The notes: generated from the letters alone by a model not told the origin. Counted from the first letter of the stretch, positions 24,081 through 36,569 are shown. The stretch: DNA of 64,000 bases from Liolophura sinensis (GCF_032854445.1 NC_088305.1:13253717-13317716); one strand, 5' to 3'. Made by a program: numbers and translations.

Positions 24081-24215
24081 AGATAACTGGTTCAGACAAG
24101 CTATCTCTTCGGGCGCTCAATCTTCTTTTATGGATCCATCATACATCATAGCAATGGAATTAATAATCTAAAACGATTCGCCACTTTTCTTGTCAGGTCA
24201 TACATTATCCACTTC

Positions 24216-24378
24216 TTAAGCAACCTCACGACAGCCACAACGGACGGGTAAGGTAGCCTCGAACTGAATGATGGTGGTCAGCTGCGGGGTTATGCAGATC
24301 ATCGTTACACAGACACGAACGTGTTGCACGGGTACACATAGACCCTCACGCCAGTCCACGGTACAACAAGGCGCGAGG
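24216..24378 (-). CDS. Copy B exon 10: end of the cysteine domain
   Basis: Acceptor TTTGCAG. It encodes LAPCCTVDWREGLCVPV, VCVTMIC and VRCGCREVA, then TAA. Confidence 0.88.
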
Positions 24379-27300
24379 CTGCAAACATAAAAAACAGCTA
24401 TCAAAAACAATGTCAGTAGATAGGAAACATCGTCAGTACACGTCTGTTTAAAAAAAAACTGGTGCAAATATCAAAAGTGTAACAGAAATATATGCGTTTG
24501 TATCCTGAATAATATGATTAATAAGGAACACAGTTTACTTAAGTTTACTTGTTCAAGAAAAAAGTGAACGTTTCAGAATGCATACTTGTGCGTGGATTGT
24601 TACAACACACCTAAATAAGGATGAAAGTGATGTAATTGAAATTTATGAGACAGATGAAGGCACATATAATGTGGACTGTAGACATACAGTAGAGTGCGGT
24701 ATAGTACAGTAAGTTCTTTCCAGTGAATTATAGTTGTACATCGCACAATCTGTTCATCACCGAAGTGCATACCCCTTACAGCGCATGTGCTACCCTCAAC
24801 GCTTTACATCACTGACACCACCAGACAACCTCGGCCTTTGAAGCCTGTGCGACGCACGTGGTTTTGTTGAGTTTTAATCTAACCACACAGGTGACTCTCA
24901 CGTGGAATTATGCGATCAGAATTTGGTAATAAAACTGTTTCACGCGTCGGTCAGAATCATGTTGTAGATACTTTATGTAAAAATAATGCATAAAAATAAT
25001 GTACAAAGTACTATTAGAAACTAAGGTTGAGAGTTTTTGTCGTTTCGGACATCACTTCCTGTCTTGACCGCAGTGACCTCGGTGTTGTGCAATATTTCTG
25101 TACAATCATGCTAATTAAACACGCATGCGCTGTAAGGTGTATGACCGAAATGCTTTACTCTGACAAAGTTACTTACGGACACTCGACAAATGGAATGGGC
25201 ACAATCCAGCAATTGTCCTTAAGAAGCAGGAGTCTCTGACGAGGGAGGCACTGTAAACCGTCTAACCAGCGCTCCGTTAAACTGAAAACAGAGCGGGAAA
25301 ACTTTAAACTTATACCAATTTAACGATGGATAGTAATTTATACTGACAATATATTTAAGTCACATCGTGTGGAAATTGAATCCCGTATAACATAGAATGC
25401 CAGTTGGTGTTTACGTGAAGAAGTATTCCTAACAGATCACGGTGACAGATGTTGATGAAATAACTTCCCATTTCCACTCCATCACTTTTACAGCCAACTT
25501 AAAGTCCACAGACTACGGATAAGGGAGATACACAGCGTACAACAAAAGAATTTTTCTTAGGTGAAAATTTATAATGTAATTTGTCACGCGCACAGTAACA
25601 TCTGCATACTCAACACTTACTCTCGCAAAGCCTGGCACCTCGCGTTTAGTTGGCCCTGTTCATTTCCGCCGTTATTTGCCACTGGTACCGCAGGTACTGG
25701 GGAACCACCACAGCCCGAGGCGCTGCCGAGAATAAACACATTTAACTAACAGTGTGAATAATGTCAGCAGGAAATAGGAACATCCTATATTATCTGAATT
25801 ATTGTTCGGATTGATTTAATATCTATCTGATTTAGGGATAATCACTTAACGATCAATACGATTTGATTATGTTTTCTGGTCTGAGGTTATGAAAATTCGA
25901 GAATGACTTACGCCCAGAGGAAACAGCGCAGACTGGAAAGGAATTACTTTGTATGGGTTTACTTATAATTACGCTGTATTCGGCTACATTTCACTTAAAA
26001 GTCCACTTAAAAGTTCACTTATTAAAGAATTTTGCGCAGAGTCAGTGGGCGACAACTAGATCTTGCTATGAATATGACCCAACCATAGCCTAAGCTGTAG
26101 CTGAATTGATCAATAGGTTCTGGTCACCAACTAGGGGACAACATACAAAGTACCTAGTAACCTATAAATCATTACTTATTCAACAGAAACAATGATAAGG
26201 AAAAGATATATAGACAAAGTTTACTGTCAACTGTGGCTTGTTGAAATGTTGACCCTTTATTTTTGAACACTAAATTTCTTGAAACAACAAGTTATGTACA
26301 CCTATTTTCAGCAGTGACTCGTTTCATTTTAGAACACGTGTTGAGAGAAGCGCATGCGCTGTAAGAGTTCTGGTTTTTGAAAGTTATCTGATATGTCTGA
26401 TGACATTCTGTGTACCTAATTTATCGGTTTATTAAGGCAATACAACGGTAGTTTTACTGCAGTTTTAAACAATGCCAAAATCTAATAAACCTACTTAGGT
26501 ACAAGAGTGTACTTACCTCTGGTTAGCAGCCATTTGTGCGGAGGCAGAAGCCTGAATTTGGTCGTAGTCCAGGTTATTTTCCGCCAAAATTTGGCGAATA
26601 GCCGACCTGTAACAATAGGAAACGAACATTGTCAATCTCTACATATTTAAGTATCATTCTTTAGGTAACATTATTCATTTCTCTGTGTGAAGTAAGCTCG
26701 CGCTATTCTGTGTTTTTCCTCTTGTAAATCACTATTTTGCTGACATATTGCTGACGTGGCGTTAAGCCATGATTATTCATGTATTTATTCTTGCTGTTTC
26801 AAATGCAGGACCAATTGTATTTAATACTCTGTTTGTAGTTTAACGTTATAGAGATATTCTTCATGTAAAAGCGTGCTTTATGCGTTGAATCGTGCATTTT
26901 AAAATGATTAAATAGCTATTGGTTTACGCTTAAATGTATTATGAAAATTTTTTTAAACTGAAAAAATAAAGATACAACCTTTTAACTTGCTTCGCGTTGA
27001 AACTGGTCGCGTTAACTTAATTGAAATACTGAGATAAGTTTTTACGTACTCTGGATATGATGATAATGGTACGTCGTCAGATGTCTGAAACGAAGAGTCG
27101 AATGACACTGGCGTGCTGCCGGATCCACACCTGCGGAAACATCAAAGTCACTTAAGCCGATATCTAATACGGGAATCTCTTTTATCGCTAAAGGCAAAAA
27201 AAGTCCAACTCTACCACGTGACCTGTCAAATTTTTAGGCAACTGTTTGATGCTCATTTTACTATCACACGAAAAAGTTTACACGAAAAGGTACTTAGAGT

Positions 27301-30300
27301 AGACGAACGATGGAGAAAATGGAAGAGGAGTGTCGTTAAACTTCAGAAATTCCTGAGGTGTCATTTATAACTCTGTTACAACACGGGGGTGGGGGGAGCG
27401 GTGGCCAAATTAGTGTCAACAAAAGTTCTCTGAACAGAATGACAAATCAGTTGATACAGTAGGGCTTTTTTACTTTCGATTCGAAAACCACCCTCTTTAG
27501 TCACAAAGTTGTGCAAGGAAGAAAAGTGTCAGTTAAATTTCTTTCATTATTATTTATGTTATGATATTTTATATACCTTTTTTATGTGAAGAGAAAGCAA
27601 ACACTTTTGTCGGAATCAAACAGGTTGCGAAAATAAACCTCACATGGGTAAGTGTAATTCAACTGACCTAAGGTCTGTGGTCTTTACAATTGATATTAAC
27701 GCCCTGTACAAATCAATACCTTTAGATCTATTTATTTGAACGGTGTTTGACGCCGATTCATAAATAGCTCGCTTATGCGACGATGGCCAGCATTATGGTG
27801 GTGGTGGTGGGGGGGGGGGGGGGGGGAGACAGGACAGATCCGCTGGGGGAGCCCATGACCTGAAAGCAAGTCAGCATGAGATGTGTTTCAACTCATGAAC
27901 TAGCACGTCATCCACAAGGCCCAGAGTCCCCTCAAACCCTGTGGAAACAAAATCTATGTTGGTATTTGTCGGGAATGTTAACTTACGTGCTCGAAATGGT
28001 CGGAGGAGGAGGGGTCGTTGGTGGACTGTGGAAGAGAGCAAAACAGGTGTCAAAAGTAAAATTAATGCAAAGTATCAATAAATGACCTGTATATCAGTCC
28101 AAAGCAGTCAACAGCGCTCTGGTGGATTAATACATGTATTAATAAAATTATGGTGATTAACAATACCCGTAATTACCAATGTGATAGTCTCTGACGAGAC
28201 AAGTCTAGTGGCTGTGCTAGAAAACAGAAATGATTAATTTAAAGTGCGTTATACCAGCTGTGTAACATTGTAGCACGGACACTTACTTGGTGGTGGTTGT
28301 GGCTTGTGGCGTCCATGGAACAGTTGTCGGAATACTAAATTAAAGAGAGATCAATAAAAAAGACTTACAGCATAGCGAGTAAAATAAATGCCTCCACTAC
28401 AGTGTGATGGTTGGCAAATGGCAATACGTAACCGGTGAAACACGACTCCCTGTTGACACGGTTTTATTTTGTCGGTTCATGTAAATGCTCAGTGGTTGTA
28501 AAGTACGCTTCCCTGAGCACCGTGGCTTAAGGAGAATACCGAGGACAACATACTGAGATCGTAAATGGCTATAATTTCGGAAATAAAACGTTATTGCCGA
28601 AAACTTGTTAATCAGGAGTGGATAAAATCGAAATCGATTTTGAATTCATTCGAAGTCAGATATGGTCTATTCCTAAATAGTAGTAAAACTACACGTCCCA
28701 TAATTCCATGACTTACACCGCAGAACACTAAACATAACATACTGAGATAGTGATTGGTTTATTGTGATAGCAACAGTTGTTATTGTCGAAAACTCATCTC
28801 AATCATGAGTGCATAAACTAGAAATCCATTTTTGTAATTGGAGTTTTGTAATTCATTTGAAAATTGTCTTTCACGTAATATTATACGACGTTGATATCCC
28901 AAGAATATTAAAATAATATATCTAATTCTATAATTAAAGCTTATCCCTATCTTAGTCATGAGTTAGTATGCTGTCCGCATACAGTTAGCCTAACGTAAAG
29001 CAAGTGGTTGTATAAATTTGGACCTACATGATGTCTTATGGGATTTTCAGAATTACTTCCCCATATGCCACGATACAGTAACAAGATTGAAAGTAAACAT
29101 TGTCTATGTTTTTTCAGGAAAACATGATGACCGATGAAATATTAACAGTACAACCTTGTCGCGTGTATATTGCCAGCTTACTTGGTTGTTGTCGTTGTTG
29201 TAGGAGGAGGAGGTGTTGTTGTTATCCAGGGCATCGTTGTTGGAGGTCTGTAATAAAAGCAGATTAAATCATAGAACTGCAAACAACTTAGACTGTCTTC
29301 GGTTAATGTGTGAAGACAAAAATACAATTTCCAGGAAATTATTAAATATACTTCCACGCATAATGCTAACTGAACTCACAGCGACCGCATTGGTGAGAGG
29401 CTCCTGGGTCATTACGCTGCGCTAGCGCGCTAACCAAATGAGCACCACAGTGATACGCGTTGCGTATATTAAATAATAAATTTTCACCTAAGACATCAGA
29501 TGTAATGTGAGTAGCAAAATTGCGTCTTTTTAAAATCCTAAAGATGAAACCGTTGGTTGATAGCAGCATACTTTACGTGATCTAACGTCATACAGAACTT
29601 ATTCCTGCTTTATATATATTCATCTGAAGACAATATTTCACTATGTTGCTAACTGTAGTTAAATGTAAATAAGGAACTACTGACTGAATATCAAAACCAC
29701 AGAATATCTCATGACACTAAAATCATCACAGTGATAGTTACAGTAACCCGGTTGATAAAAAATATCCATACTACATCACTCACAACTACAACAACAACGC
29801 AATGTAAAAAAGCTACAACATACATGTAGTTCGTAAAAAAATAGAGCAATGTGATTATTGGAAAATAGTCCCAGATAAACGGTAAATTTAGGTTCTTGTG
29901 AATACTATAGAAATGTAGGAAAGCCTCCGCCTGGATTTGTCCAAGGGCAATTGAAAAATAATGTGTGCCTGAAATGAAAACTAAACGCGAAATACCTTCT
30001 TTTTTTTACACTTTTTTCTCTAAATTACCGAGAAAATCCACAAAATCAATTATTTTGTACAGGTCGGTTTTTGAGGTCATATTTTCACATTATTTTCAGT
30101 GTAAAAATCAATTCATTTATTAAAATGATCTTAAGACAGTCCATCAGAGATGCCACATGATGCCCCATCACGTCACTTAGATGTGGTATGCAAAGATTGT
30201 ACGTCTTAATTATCTTTTATCCTAGACCACATGCTTTCTTATGGCGCATGGTGATATATATACGAAATAGTTTTGGGTGCAGTTTTCCTTGGCACTTTAA

Positions 30301-32234
30301 ATGGAACTGGCTTTGTTACATTGTTCATGTTCACCTCCATTTATATGCATTGGTGGGGAAACCACCCCCAGCCTCCTTCATTTTGTGGCAGTACACAGTT
30401 TCATCTTATGGAGTTTGAATCATTTAGTTACACGGTATTCATGGAAACTGCTTGAACATATCATCAGCAGCAAAAACGTTTATCTTATTAAGAACATGCA
30501 ATCTAACTTTTGTACATAAACTGTGTTTACTAGAGGTATCTCTTTCAAAGAGCCCGATTGCGTGTCCCGGCTCCGGGATCACGAAGAAATCTTAGCGTTT
30601 AAAAACACTAATTTAAAAAAATTAAATTGTTAATTCTTATGTGAAAAAGGTCACAATCGTGCTGGAGAACGTAAATTATGAGGGAGTTCAGCTCATAAAA
30701 AATTAAAAAAAAAAACAAAAAAAAAACAAAAAAACAAAAAGAAAAAAACAAACAAAGACAAAAACAAAAAACAAAACAAAAATACAAACAAACAAAAAAT
30801 TCAGCTAAAATGGCGGAATGGAAACATACTATTTTTAAGATTTGAAATTTTGACTTAAGTGTAAGATCGCTTCGTGATCCCGGGGCCTCTAAAGTTCGAT
30901 TTATGGGAAAGATAAATAGGCTTTTTTTAGTCTTTATTTACATAATTAACTTTCTTTGACGCCTCGCTCAAAGTGTTCATATTCAACCTCCATCAAAAGT
31001 TGCTTAATCCACATCTTAAACCAACACTTGGAACTGACTTTAAGAAAGTTAACACTTTTAATGGAGTTGCAATATAAACATCTTTGGAGAGTTCTAAAAC
31101 ATTAACACTTAATAAAACTGATCAGATACACGTAACTCTTACAAGTGCAGTCATTTTTCGTGATGTGAAATGTAACATTCAGTTTTAAGACAGCAGTGAA
31201 AAATAAAATACGTGCATTTAAATGCATTTTGAATTCGACTTGTTCGCGGGCCTCAAAGGATATAGAGAGTAAAATCGGAGGAGGGACGAACGTGTGATAG
31301 TGGGTAAATGGTCACAAAGGGGCTAGTTTGGTGTCCGTTCGTGCGTGCTGTCGATTGGTCACACTTCACCGCATATTTGAGGATCATTTAACGTTGCACT
31401 ATTGACTGCAGTACTCGATATGAAAAGTAAAGAAATTCGTCTTTTAATTTACGCGTGGAAAGTGAACAAAAGAACTTACGGGGGCGTCGTCGTCCCTGGC
31501 GGTATGGTGCTGCGAAAGGCAATGAATAATTATGAATAAACGACACATCGACAATAATACAGTTATATCGTAACCAGAACATGTTTAAAGACAGAGTGGC
31601 TTTAAATATGAAAATTGCAAGATCAAAATCAAAGAGACGATTTTGAAAATTATGTAAAATATAAACAAAACATATAACGGTTAAAATGCAATAGATTCTA
31701 ACTTTCTAATGCTTTACAGTAACGTATAGAAACTACATTTTATATTACAAACCATTAACCTTTCAAAATACAATGGCAACGCCTGCAGCAATGTTAAACA
31801 CGTGAACAACGGCGAAATTTACACATTGCACAAAAATATGTTTATCGTCGTATCGACCCCCATTGATGGCTGGAACGCGATTGTTTCATTTGACGCCTAA
31901 AATGACAAATAATTAAAGACATGCCTCATAGGTAGTAGAAAGGAGAGCAGCAGCTATAGCTAGTACCTTAGTTAGGGTTTTTATTCTGCTGATTCATGTA
32001 AATGCTTAACGGTAGCAAATTCACGCCCCTATAGGGCCATGACTTAAGCAGAACACGGATAACACCGGAGGAAATGCCAAAAAGAAAAGATTATTTCCCG
32101 GGCCGTTTTCAAACTACTACCTCTTCAAACACTAATTGGATAGAAACTATCGGCGATGCTCCTCACCTACTGACGGACTCCTGGCATCCACAACTAAGCT
32201 GCAGGATAAGGGCGACAACAAGAGAATGCATCAT
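24216..32234 (-). CDS. Secreted cysteine-rich modular protein, copy B (complete)
   Basis: The family is unrecognised. Ten exons: 32234-32167, 31509-31480, 29247-29182, 28334-28287, 28025-27987, 27130-27050, 26606-26517, 25722-25621, 25281-25177 and 24378-24216; 792 bases, 263 residues, TAA. Every intron between these exons is GT-AG and falls after the second base of a codon. Residues 1-17 form a signal peptide (MMHSLVVALILQLSCGC); 23-84 are a Thr/Pro mucin-like linker from four micro-exons; 112-125 form an amphipathic block (IRQILAENNLDYDQ); 145-263 are Cys-rich, with C199-x9-C209-x4-C214-C215-x8-C224-x8-C233-x4-C238-x18-C257-G-C259. The CC and terminal CxC recall cystine-knot ligands such as PDGF/VEGF, but spacing differs from that family's signature, so the fold is inference. 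A leader exon ending at 33500 may add MAK in frame before the first Met. Copy A is the downstream tandem paralogue. Confidence 0.85.
25177..25281 (-). CDS. Copy B exon 9
   Basis: Acceptor GTTTTCAG, donor GTAAGT. It encodes LTERWLDGLQCLPRQ and NCWIVPIPFVEC. Confidence 0.86.
25621..25722 (-). CDS. Copy B exon 8
   Basis: Acceptor CTCGGCAG, donor GTAAGT. It encodes ASGCGGSPVPAVPVANNGG and ends ARCQALR. 15 bases longer than its copy A counterpart. Confidence 0.82.
26517..26606 (-). CDS. Copy B exon 7
   Basis: Acceptor TTGTTACAG, donor GTAAGT. It encodes SAIRQILAENNLDYDQIQAS followed by an Ala/Gln-rich end. Confidence 0.86.
27050..27130 (-). CDS. Copy B exon 6
   Basis: Acceptor TTCCGCAG, donor GTACGT. 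It encodes CGSGSTPVSFDSSFQTSDDV and ends SSYPE. Confidence 0.85.
27728..27900 (-). mobile_element. SINE family 1, old copy with poly-G expansion
   Basis: GAACGGTGTTTGACGCCG and GCCAGCATTATGGTGGTGG are followed by a run of about 19 G where the consensus has GGGAGG. Confidence 0.75.
27987..28025 (-). CDS. Copy B exon 5, linker micro-exon
   Basis: 39 bases between TTCCACAG and GTAAGT, encoding PPTTPPPPTISS. Confidence 0.78.
28287..28334 (-). CDS. Copy B exon 4, linker micro-exon
   Basis: 48 bases between TAATTTAG and GTAAGT, encoding IPTTVPWTPQATTTT. Confidence 0.78.
28530..28880 (+). repeat. Two-copy tandem of about 190 bp
   Basis: ACATACTGAGAT, GTTATTG-CGAAAAC and ATCA-GAGTG-ATAAA occur in order in 28550-28720 and again in 28735-28880, inside a copy B intron. 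Confidence 0.65.
29182..29247 (-). CDS. Copy B exon 3, linker exon
   Basis: 66 bases between TTATTACAG and GTAAGC, encoding PPTTMPWITTTPPPP and six Thr. Candidate O-glycosylated stalk. Confidence 0.8.
29372..29447 (-). mobile_element. SINE family 1, head fragment only
   Basis: GAACTCACAGCGACCGCATT through GCGCGCTAACCAAATGAGC: only the tRNA-like half, with the tail missing, the opposite of the usual 5' truncation. Confidence 0.87.
30573..30883. mobile_element. MITE-like element with about 22-bp inverted ends
   Basis: CCGGGATCACGAAGAAATCTTA at the left matches the reverse complement of the right end (CCGGGATCACGAAGCGATCTTA) except at two bases. The interior is an expanded A-rich tract (30700-30800). 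No coding frame. The target duplication is unclear. Confidence 0.65.
30950..31195 (+). mobile_element. Partial copy of the MITE at 37190-37549
   Basis: ATTAACACTTAATAAAACTGATCAGATACACGTAAC and AAGTGCAGTCA-TTTTCGTGAT match the right half of that element; the left inverted end is lost. Confidence 0.65.
31480..31509 (-). CDS. Copy B exon 2, linker micro-exon
   Basis: 30 bases between TTTCGCAG and GTAAGT, encoding TIPPGTTTP. Confidence 0.75.
32167..32234 (-). CDS. Copy B signal-peptide exon
   Basis: ATGATG directly follows TTTTTAG, so it is either the second exon after a leader exon or simply the start. It encodes MMHSLVVALILQLSCGCQES; donor GTGAGG. Confidence 0.85.
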
Positions 32235-32514
32235 CTAAAAATAAAGAAAAAAACACCCCAACAACAATGTAGAAGGCGGGATCAAAATCTAAGTCAAAAA
32301 TCTTGGCAAAATGCTTAATGTGTTAGTTTCGTGTATACATGTATAAGGCCTGTTTTACTGAATTATTTATTGAAATATGGTTTAACCCAATGTCATGTTT
32401 CAGAAAGAGTTCAGTTCTGTAAGCAAGGTAAAACCGGGTAAAGTTTGTGGAATTAAACGGGATGGACAATATACCATTCTAAACATTTTCAACGGTCATA
32501 ATTAAGAACAGCGA

Positions 32515-32768
32515 CCTACGTGGCCGAAGTGGTTAGCACGGCGAAATAACCCAGAAGTCTCTCACCAATGCGGTGGCTGTGAGTTCAAGTCCGGTGCATG
32601 CTGGCTTCGTCTCCGGCCGTACGTGAGAAGGTCTGCCAGCAATCTGCGGATGGTCGTGAATTTCCTTCGAGCTTTTCCCGATTTCCGCCCACTATAATTC
32701 TGGCCGCCGTCGTTTAAGTGAAATATTCTTGAGTACGGCGTAAAACACCAATCAAATAAATAAATAAA
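32515..32768 (+). mobile_element. SINE family 1, near full length
   Basis: CTACGTGGCCGAAGTGGTTAGC head through CACCAATCAAATAAATAAAT tail, in the putative first intron of copy B. Confidence 0.9.
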
Positions 32769-33484
32769 AACAAAGCTGGCGTTCTCCATAGGTATCGCCC
32801 CATGTAAACGGTGATATCTGGCCTTTTGTGAGTTTACATAAGTATATAGGGTTTTATTCTAATTGCTCATGATCTTACTAACTTAAAAAAAACACCTCCA
32901 GTAACATGGCTTCAGCTGAATTATGTACAACAAAAAGAACACGGACGTTAATTGCAATTTGTTAGACGTCACTGATTTAGAATTATTCTAAATGCTGTGT
33001 TGTCATCACATGTGAAACACAATGGCATGAAGTCAGTGCAAAATGTGACTTCGGCATACACATACCCCACCAAAGGCAATCTCTCCACCAGGGCAACTGT
33101 TCAGAGGTGAGGTTGCTTTGTCAGTGTTAATATACGACTAAGATATGGTAGAATATGACGTAAATCTCAAATTATGAACAAGAGAAGCAATCAATATTAC
33201 TTATTAATACTAACTAATTATTACTGCTTTCGGAAAACCAGGTTACTTATTAAAATAAATAAATACCCTTTTTGCATCACACAGTTAACCACCTTCACCA
33301 GAAATGACTGTGAACAAATATACACGTATGTCGTCTCAAACTTGGTTGAATCCGAGATTGTTTTAAAATTTATGATCTATTATTATTTACGAAGACATTT
33401 TTGTCCTTGCTAAGAAGTGTCACACTCAGTTGCACAGAAGGTTATTTTTTTTTTCGAAATAAGTCTAAAACACGGTGCCAAAAA

Positions 33485-33860
33485 ATAATGATAACAAACC
33501 TTTGCCATGTTGCTCAGTAATCTTCAGGAGGTCGTCAAAGCTTTTTGGTGTTGCTCTTATGGGGCCTGTTTTATACTCGGTGTTCCTCTTTGTGCAGCGG
33601 ATGTCTTTTTTCCCAGGGACATCCAGTTAAATGCAGGAGGAAGTGTTAAACAAAAATGTTTACTGCACGGCCATTAGTCATAGATGTGACCAATCAAATC
33701 CAAACCTTTTATTCAATATAAGTTTGTCGGGGTGGGGACGTTTGTCTGTCAGAGTGTGGAGTATTCGGACGGGCACCTGTATGTAAATTTCAGCAAACTT
33801 TTTACCTTGGGTGGAGCTGTTTATGTCTACAAAAGTTTTTGATTGGTTGACATTCGACAG
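33485..33860 (-). promoter_or_regulatory. Candidate promoter and leader exon of copy B
   Basis: On the - strand: TATAAAA at 33575-33569, then about 60 bases to ATGGCAAAG (33508-33500) followed by GTTTGT, a possible donor. Joining to the acceptor before 32234 gives Met-Ala-Lys in frame with the signal peptide. Upstream lie GAATACTC and AACAGCTCCACCCA. The block is conserved 1.2 kb upstream of copy A, which argues that it is functional or was at duplication. TSS and splice use are inferred. Confidence 0.45.
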
Positions 33861-33904
33861 TCCACTGGATGTGTTTTGTTGTCGTTTTTTTTGTTGATAT
33901 TCAA

Positions 33905-34310
33905 ACGCCGCCAACATTCATGGATGTTCCGAATCAATAATTGCAAAACCAATTCCAAAATAAATCCAACACAAGCAAACCTATAAAGTACTGAAATAAT
34001 TCAGTATCCAAACCGTTTGTTTTAACTGCTAGTTTCGAAGTAGTCGATAATTAATAATATATCTCAGATGCGCTTTGAGTGCAACTGTTCATATATCCAA
34101 GGTGGCGAGCTTGTTCAAAACGAATACGATGAACAAATTGCCCCATAAGCAGGAATTAGATACACACATAAAGTAGAGTACTACAGATTCTGGACACTAT
34201 GCATCCAGAACTTATATGGGAACTGTATAGTCATTGTTAAAATTAGTAAGCCAGCTGACACCGACCCATGTGACATGAATGTGGCATTAAACCTAAATGT
34301 ATCCCAAAGA
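33905..34310 (+). repeat. Interspersed repeat R1 copy
   Basis: CAATAATTGCAAAACCAATTCC, GTGCAACTGTTCATATATCC and AGATTCTGGACACTATGC match 18495-19060 in order. Confidence 0.65.
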
Positions 34311-36560
34311 CAGAGAGCCAAATCTCGTGATTGGCAGAGAACACTTGTCCAGGGCTGCTCTAGAGTAAAGCATATTGTCGTTTTTCCCCACCAGTTCCAC
34401 CCGACCATGACGATTTGAGAAATTCTGATTGGTTTCGATTGGGACTTGAAAAGCATTTATGCATCTGTATGGAAGATGTTGAAATGTTTGAAAGACCTTG
34501 AAATGGGGTTTGAACTACCAATGACCTCTGTCCTTAGTGTTGCCTAGATTCAATTATAAAATGATACATCAAAAAATGGCACAGATCACTCTTTGTGATG
34601 CGCAGTAGTCGCGATACAGACTGTTTATCAAACCGTGTTCTCAAGGACACGCGGCAATATATGCTCACCACTTGTGGATATCTGTTCCTTTAACGGTAAA
34701 CCGTAAACAAGTCAATGACCTCTTTTCAAACAAATAACCCCGAAATCACTGAACGAAATGGCGCCTTTTCGGGTTTCTATGTGCGCCTTCAGGAAGTGGT
34801 CTTTTCATATCCTCGAGGTCACGAAATGCATTTCTTGCTGACCCAATGCTGGCGTGTGTCACATGAATGTCTCATGGATGATATATTAGCAGAGATTTAT
34901 CGGTCAAATCCTGTGCGTCCAGACTCCAAAATGGTAATATTTAACGCTCCGTACCCGTGCACGGTCCCCTTGGGGTTGGGTTGAAATTAACCCGGAACTA
35001 ACGTTATCGGTCACGAAGAAGTTCAAGGATGACACTTATTTTTTATGTTTTCTCACGCCAATCTTATCACTAAAATCTGACTCTTAAGCTCCCAGCCCAA
35101 TACAATTTAAGAACGGCCTAATTAACACTAATTAGAACTTTTATCGGTCATGTTGCATACAAGGCTGATTTTTAACCAAGGGATAACCTTGATATAAAGC
35201 GATTATAAAAAGCTAATTCTTACGTTCCACCTCTACCCTCAAATCCACTTCAGAACAGGTGCAAGGTCACTAATTTACCAAACTTCTAATCCTTAAATTA
35301 AAAAAAAAATGGCTAAAATCTACATAGGAACGAGTCAAGGTTAAAACGGTTTTGAAAAATAGAATTTGTCTGAAGAGCTTTTGGTACTTAAAGTACGTTG
35401 TGTTACTGGAAATACTTAAGACAATAAGACAATAAATATTCGATGTTTTTATTATATTATTTGGTTTCCACTATGCTGACGAATCCCTAAAAATAAACAT
35501 TTTTTACCTGATTTAATAGTGTCGCGGCTTAGTAGTTGCAAACAATGTTTACATGGTTTTCATAGCAGTACATGGCTATACAAAACTGTTCTAGTTTCCT
35601 GCTAATGATATATGCCATTAAGGAAATCCTAATTAACGCTTTGTTGACATCCACTGGTGATACCGGTTCAGCGGATGAAATTGTGAAACAGGATGCACAA
35701 GGATACGTTGAATGAAACATTTGTTAATCCTCAAAGCATGTGAAACAACAGGCTGAAATGTAATAAATCAGCTACGTGTATATCTCTACAACCGGTTGTA
35801 CATGTGTACATAACTGTATGTCGCTTTAATGAAAATAAGTGCAACATGAAAAAATGAGAGGTCGGGTTTTCTTTCTTTCAGGTGTGAAATGCAGTTAAAA
35901 TATACACGTAAATGCCATGCTGATACATGACAAATTGAGCCATAACTTTCAACAAAGCAGCACGTGATGTTTATATTTTACAATTATATATTTTAGATCA
36001 ATTTGTTTCCGTCAGCATACAGATGTATATATATATATATAATTTTATTGAAATGTTGATTGTCTATTAGTACTAAGAATTAAATATGTTAAACAGCATT
36101 TTGCAATCGGCAAATCCTGGTGCACGTATAAACCGGACAACCGTATAAATCGTGTTTGCATATTGTTCTGTCACAACGTTTTGTGTGTCTTAAGGTTTGA
36201 GATAAAAGTTGAAATTTCGACGTTACTTGTATGTACCAAACGCGGGTCACAGAAATTGTAGAAAATCGTGACAACACTTTAGGCGAAGATTGGAGGCATT
36301 GGGTCACAAATCGAGTTTATATTCAGTTTATCTCACCATAGATTTGGGTATAAATATCACCCTCGTACTCGGCAGTAGTTCTACCTATAGGACTTACAAT
36401 TATTGGTAATGAAACTGTTTCTTTTGCACTTTAAGAATTAGGACTATATAATCACTGTATCCCAAGATAAACAACGGTCAATATAAACAGTCACAGTATT
36501 TTGTCGGTTACGCGAGTCCATTTGACAGCTATCATCCGTCGTCGCTACTGTGATTTTACG
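34311..36560. other. Gene-free stretch
   Basis: A 89-codon frame at 34715-34984 resembles nothing known and has no splice or promoter context. A short AT run sits at 36027-36041. No other feature is seen. Confidence 0.4.
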
Positions 36561-36569
36561 CTTTATGAT

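Noticed and set aside
24216-24378. PDGF/VEGF family assignment
   Set aside because: CC and CxC fit, but C-x9-C-x4-CC does not match the family's P-x-C-x4-R-C-x2-CC signature; kept only as a structural analogy. An IL-17 assignment was rejected for lack of its conserved Trp/Pro blocks.
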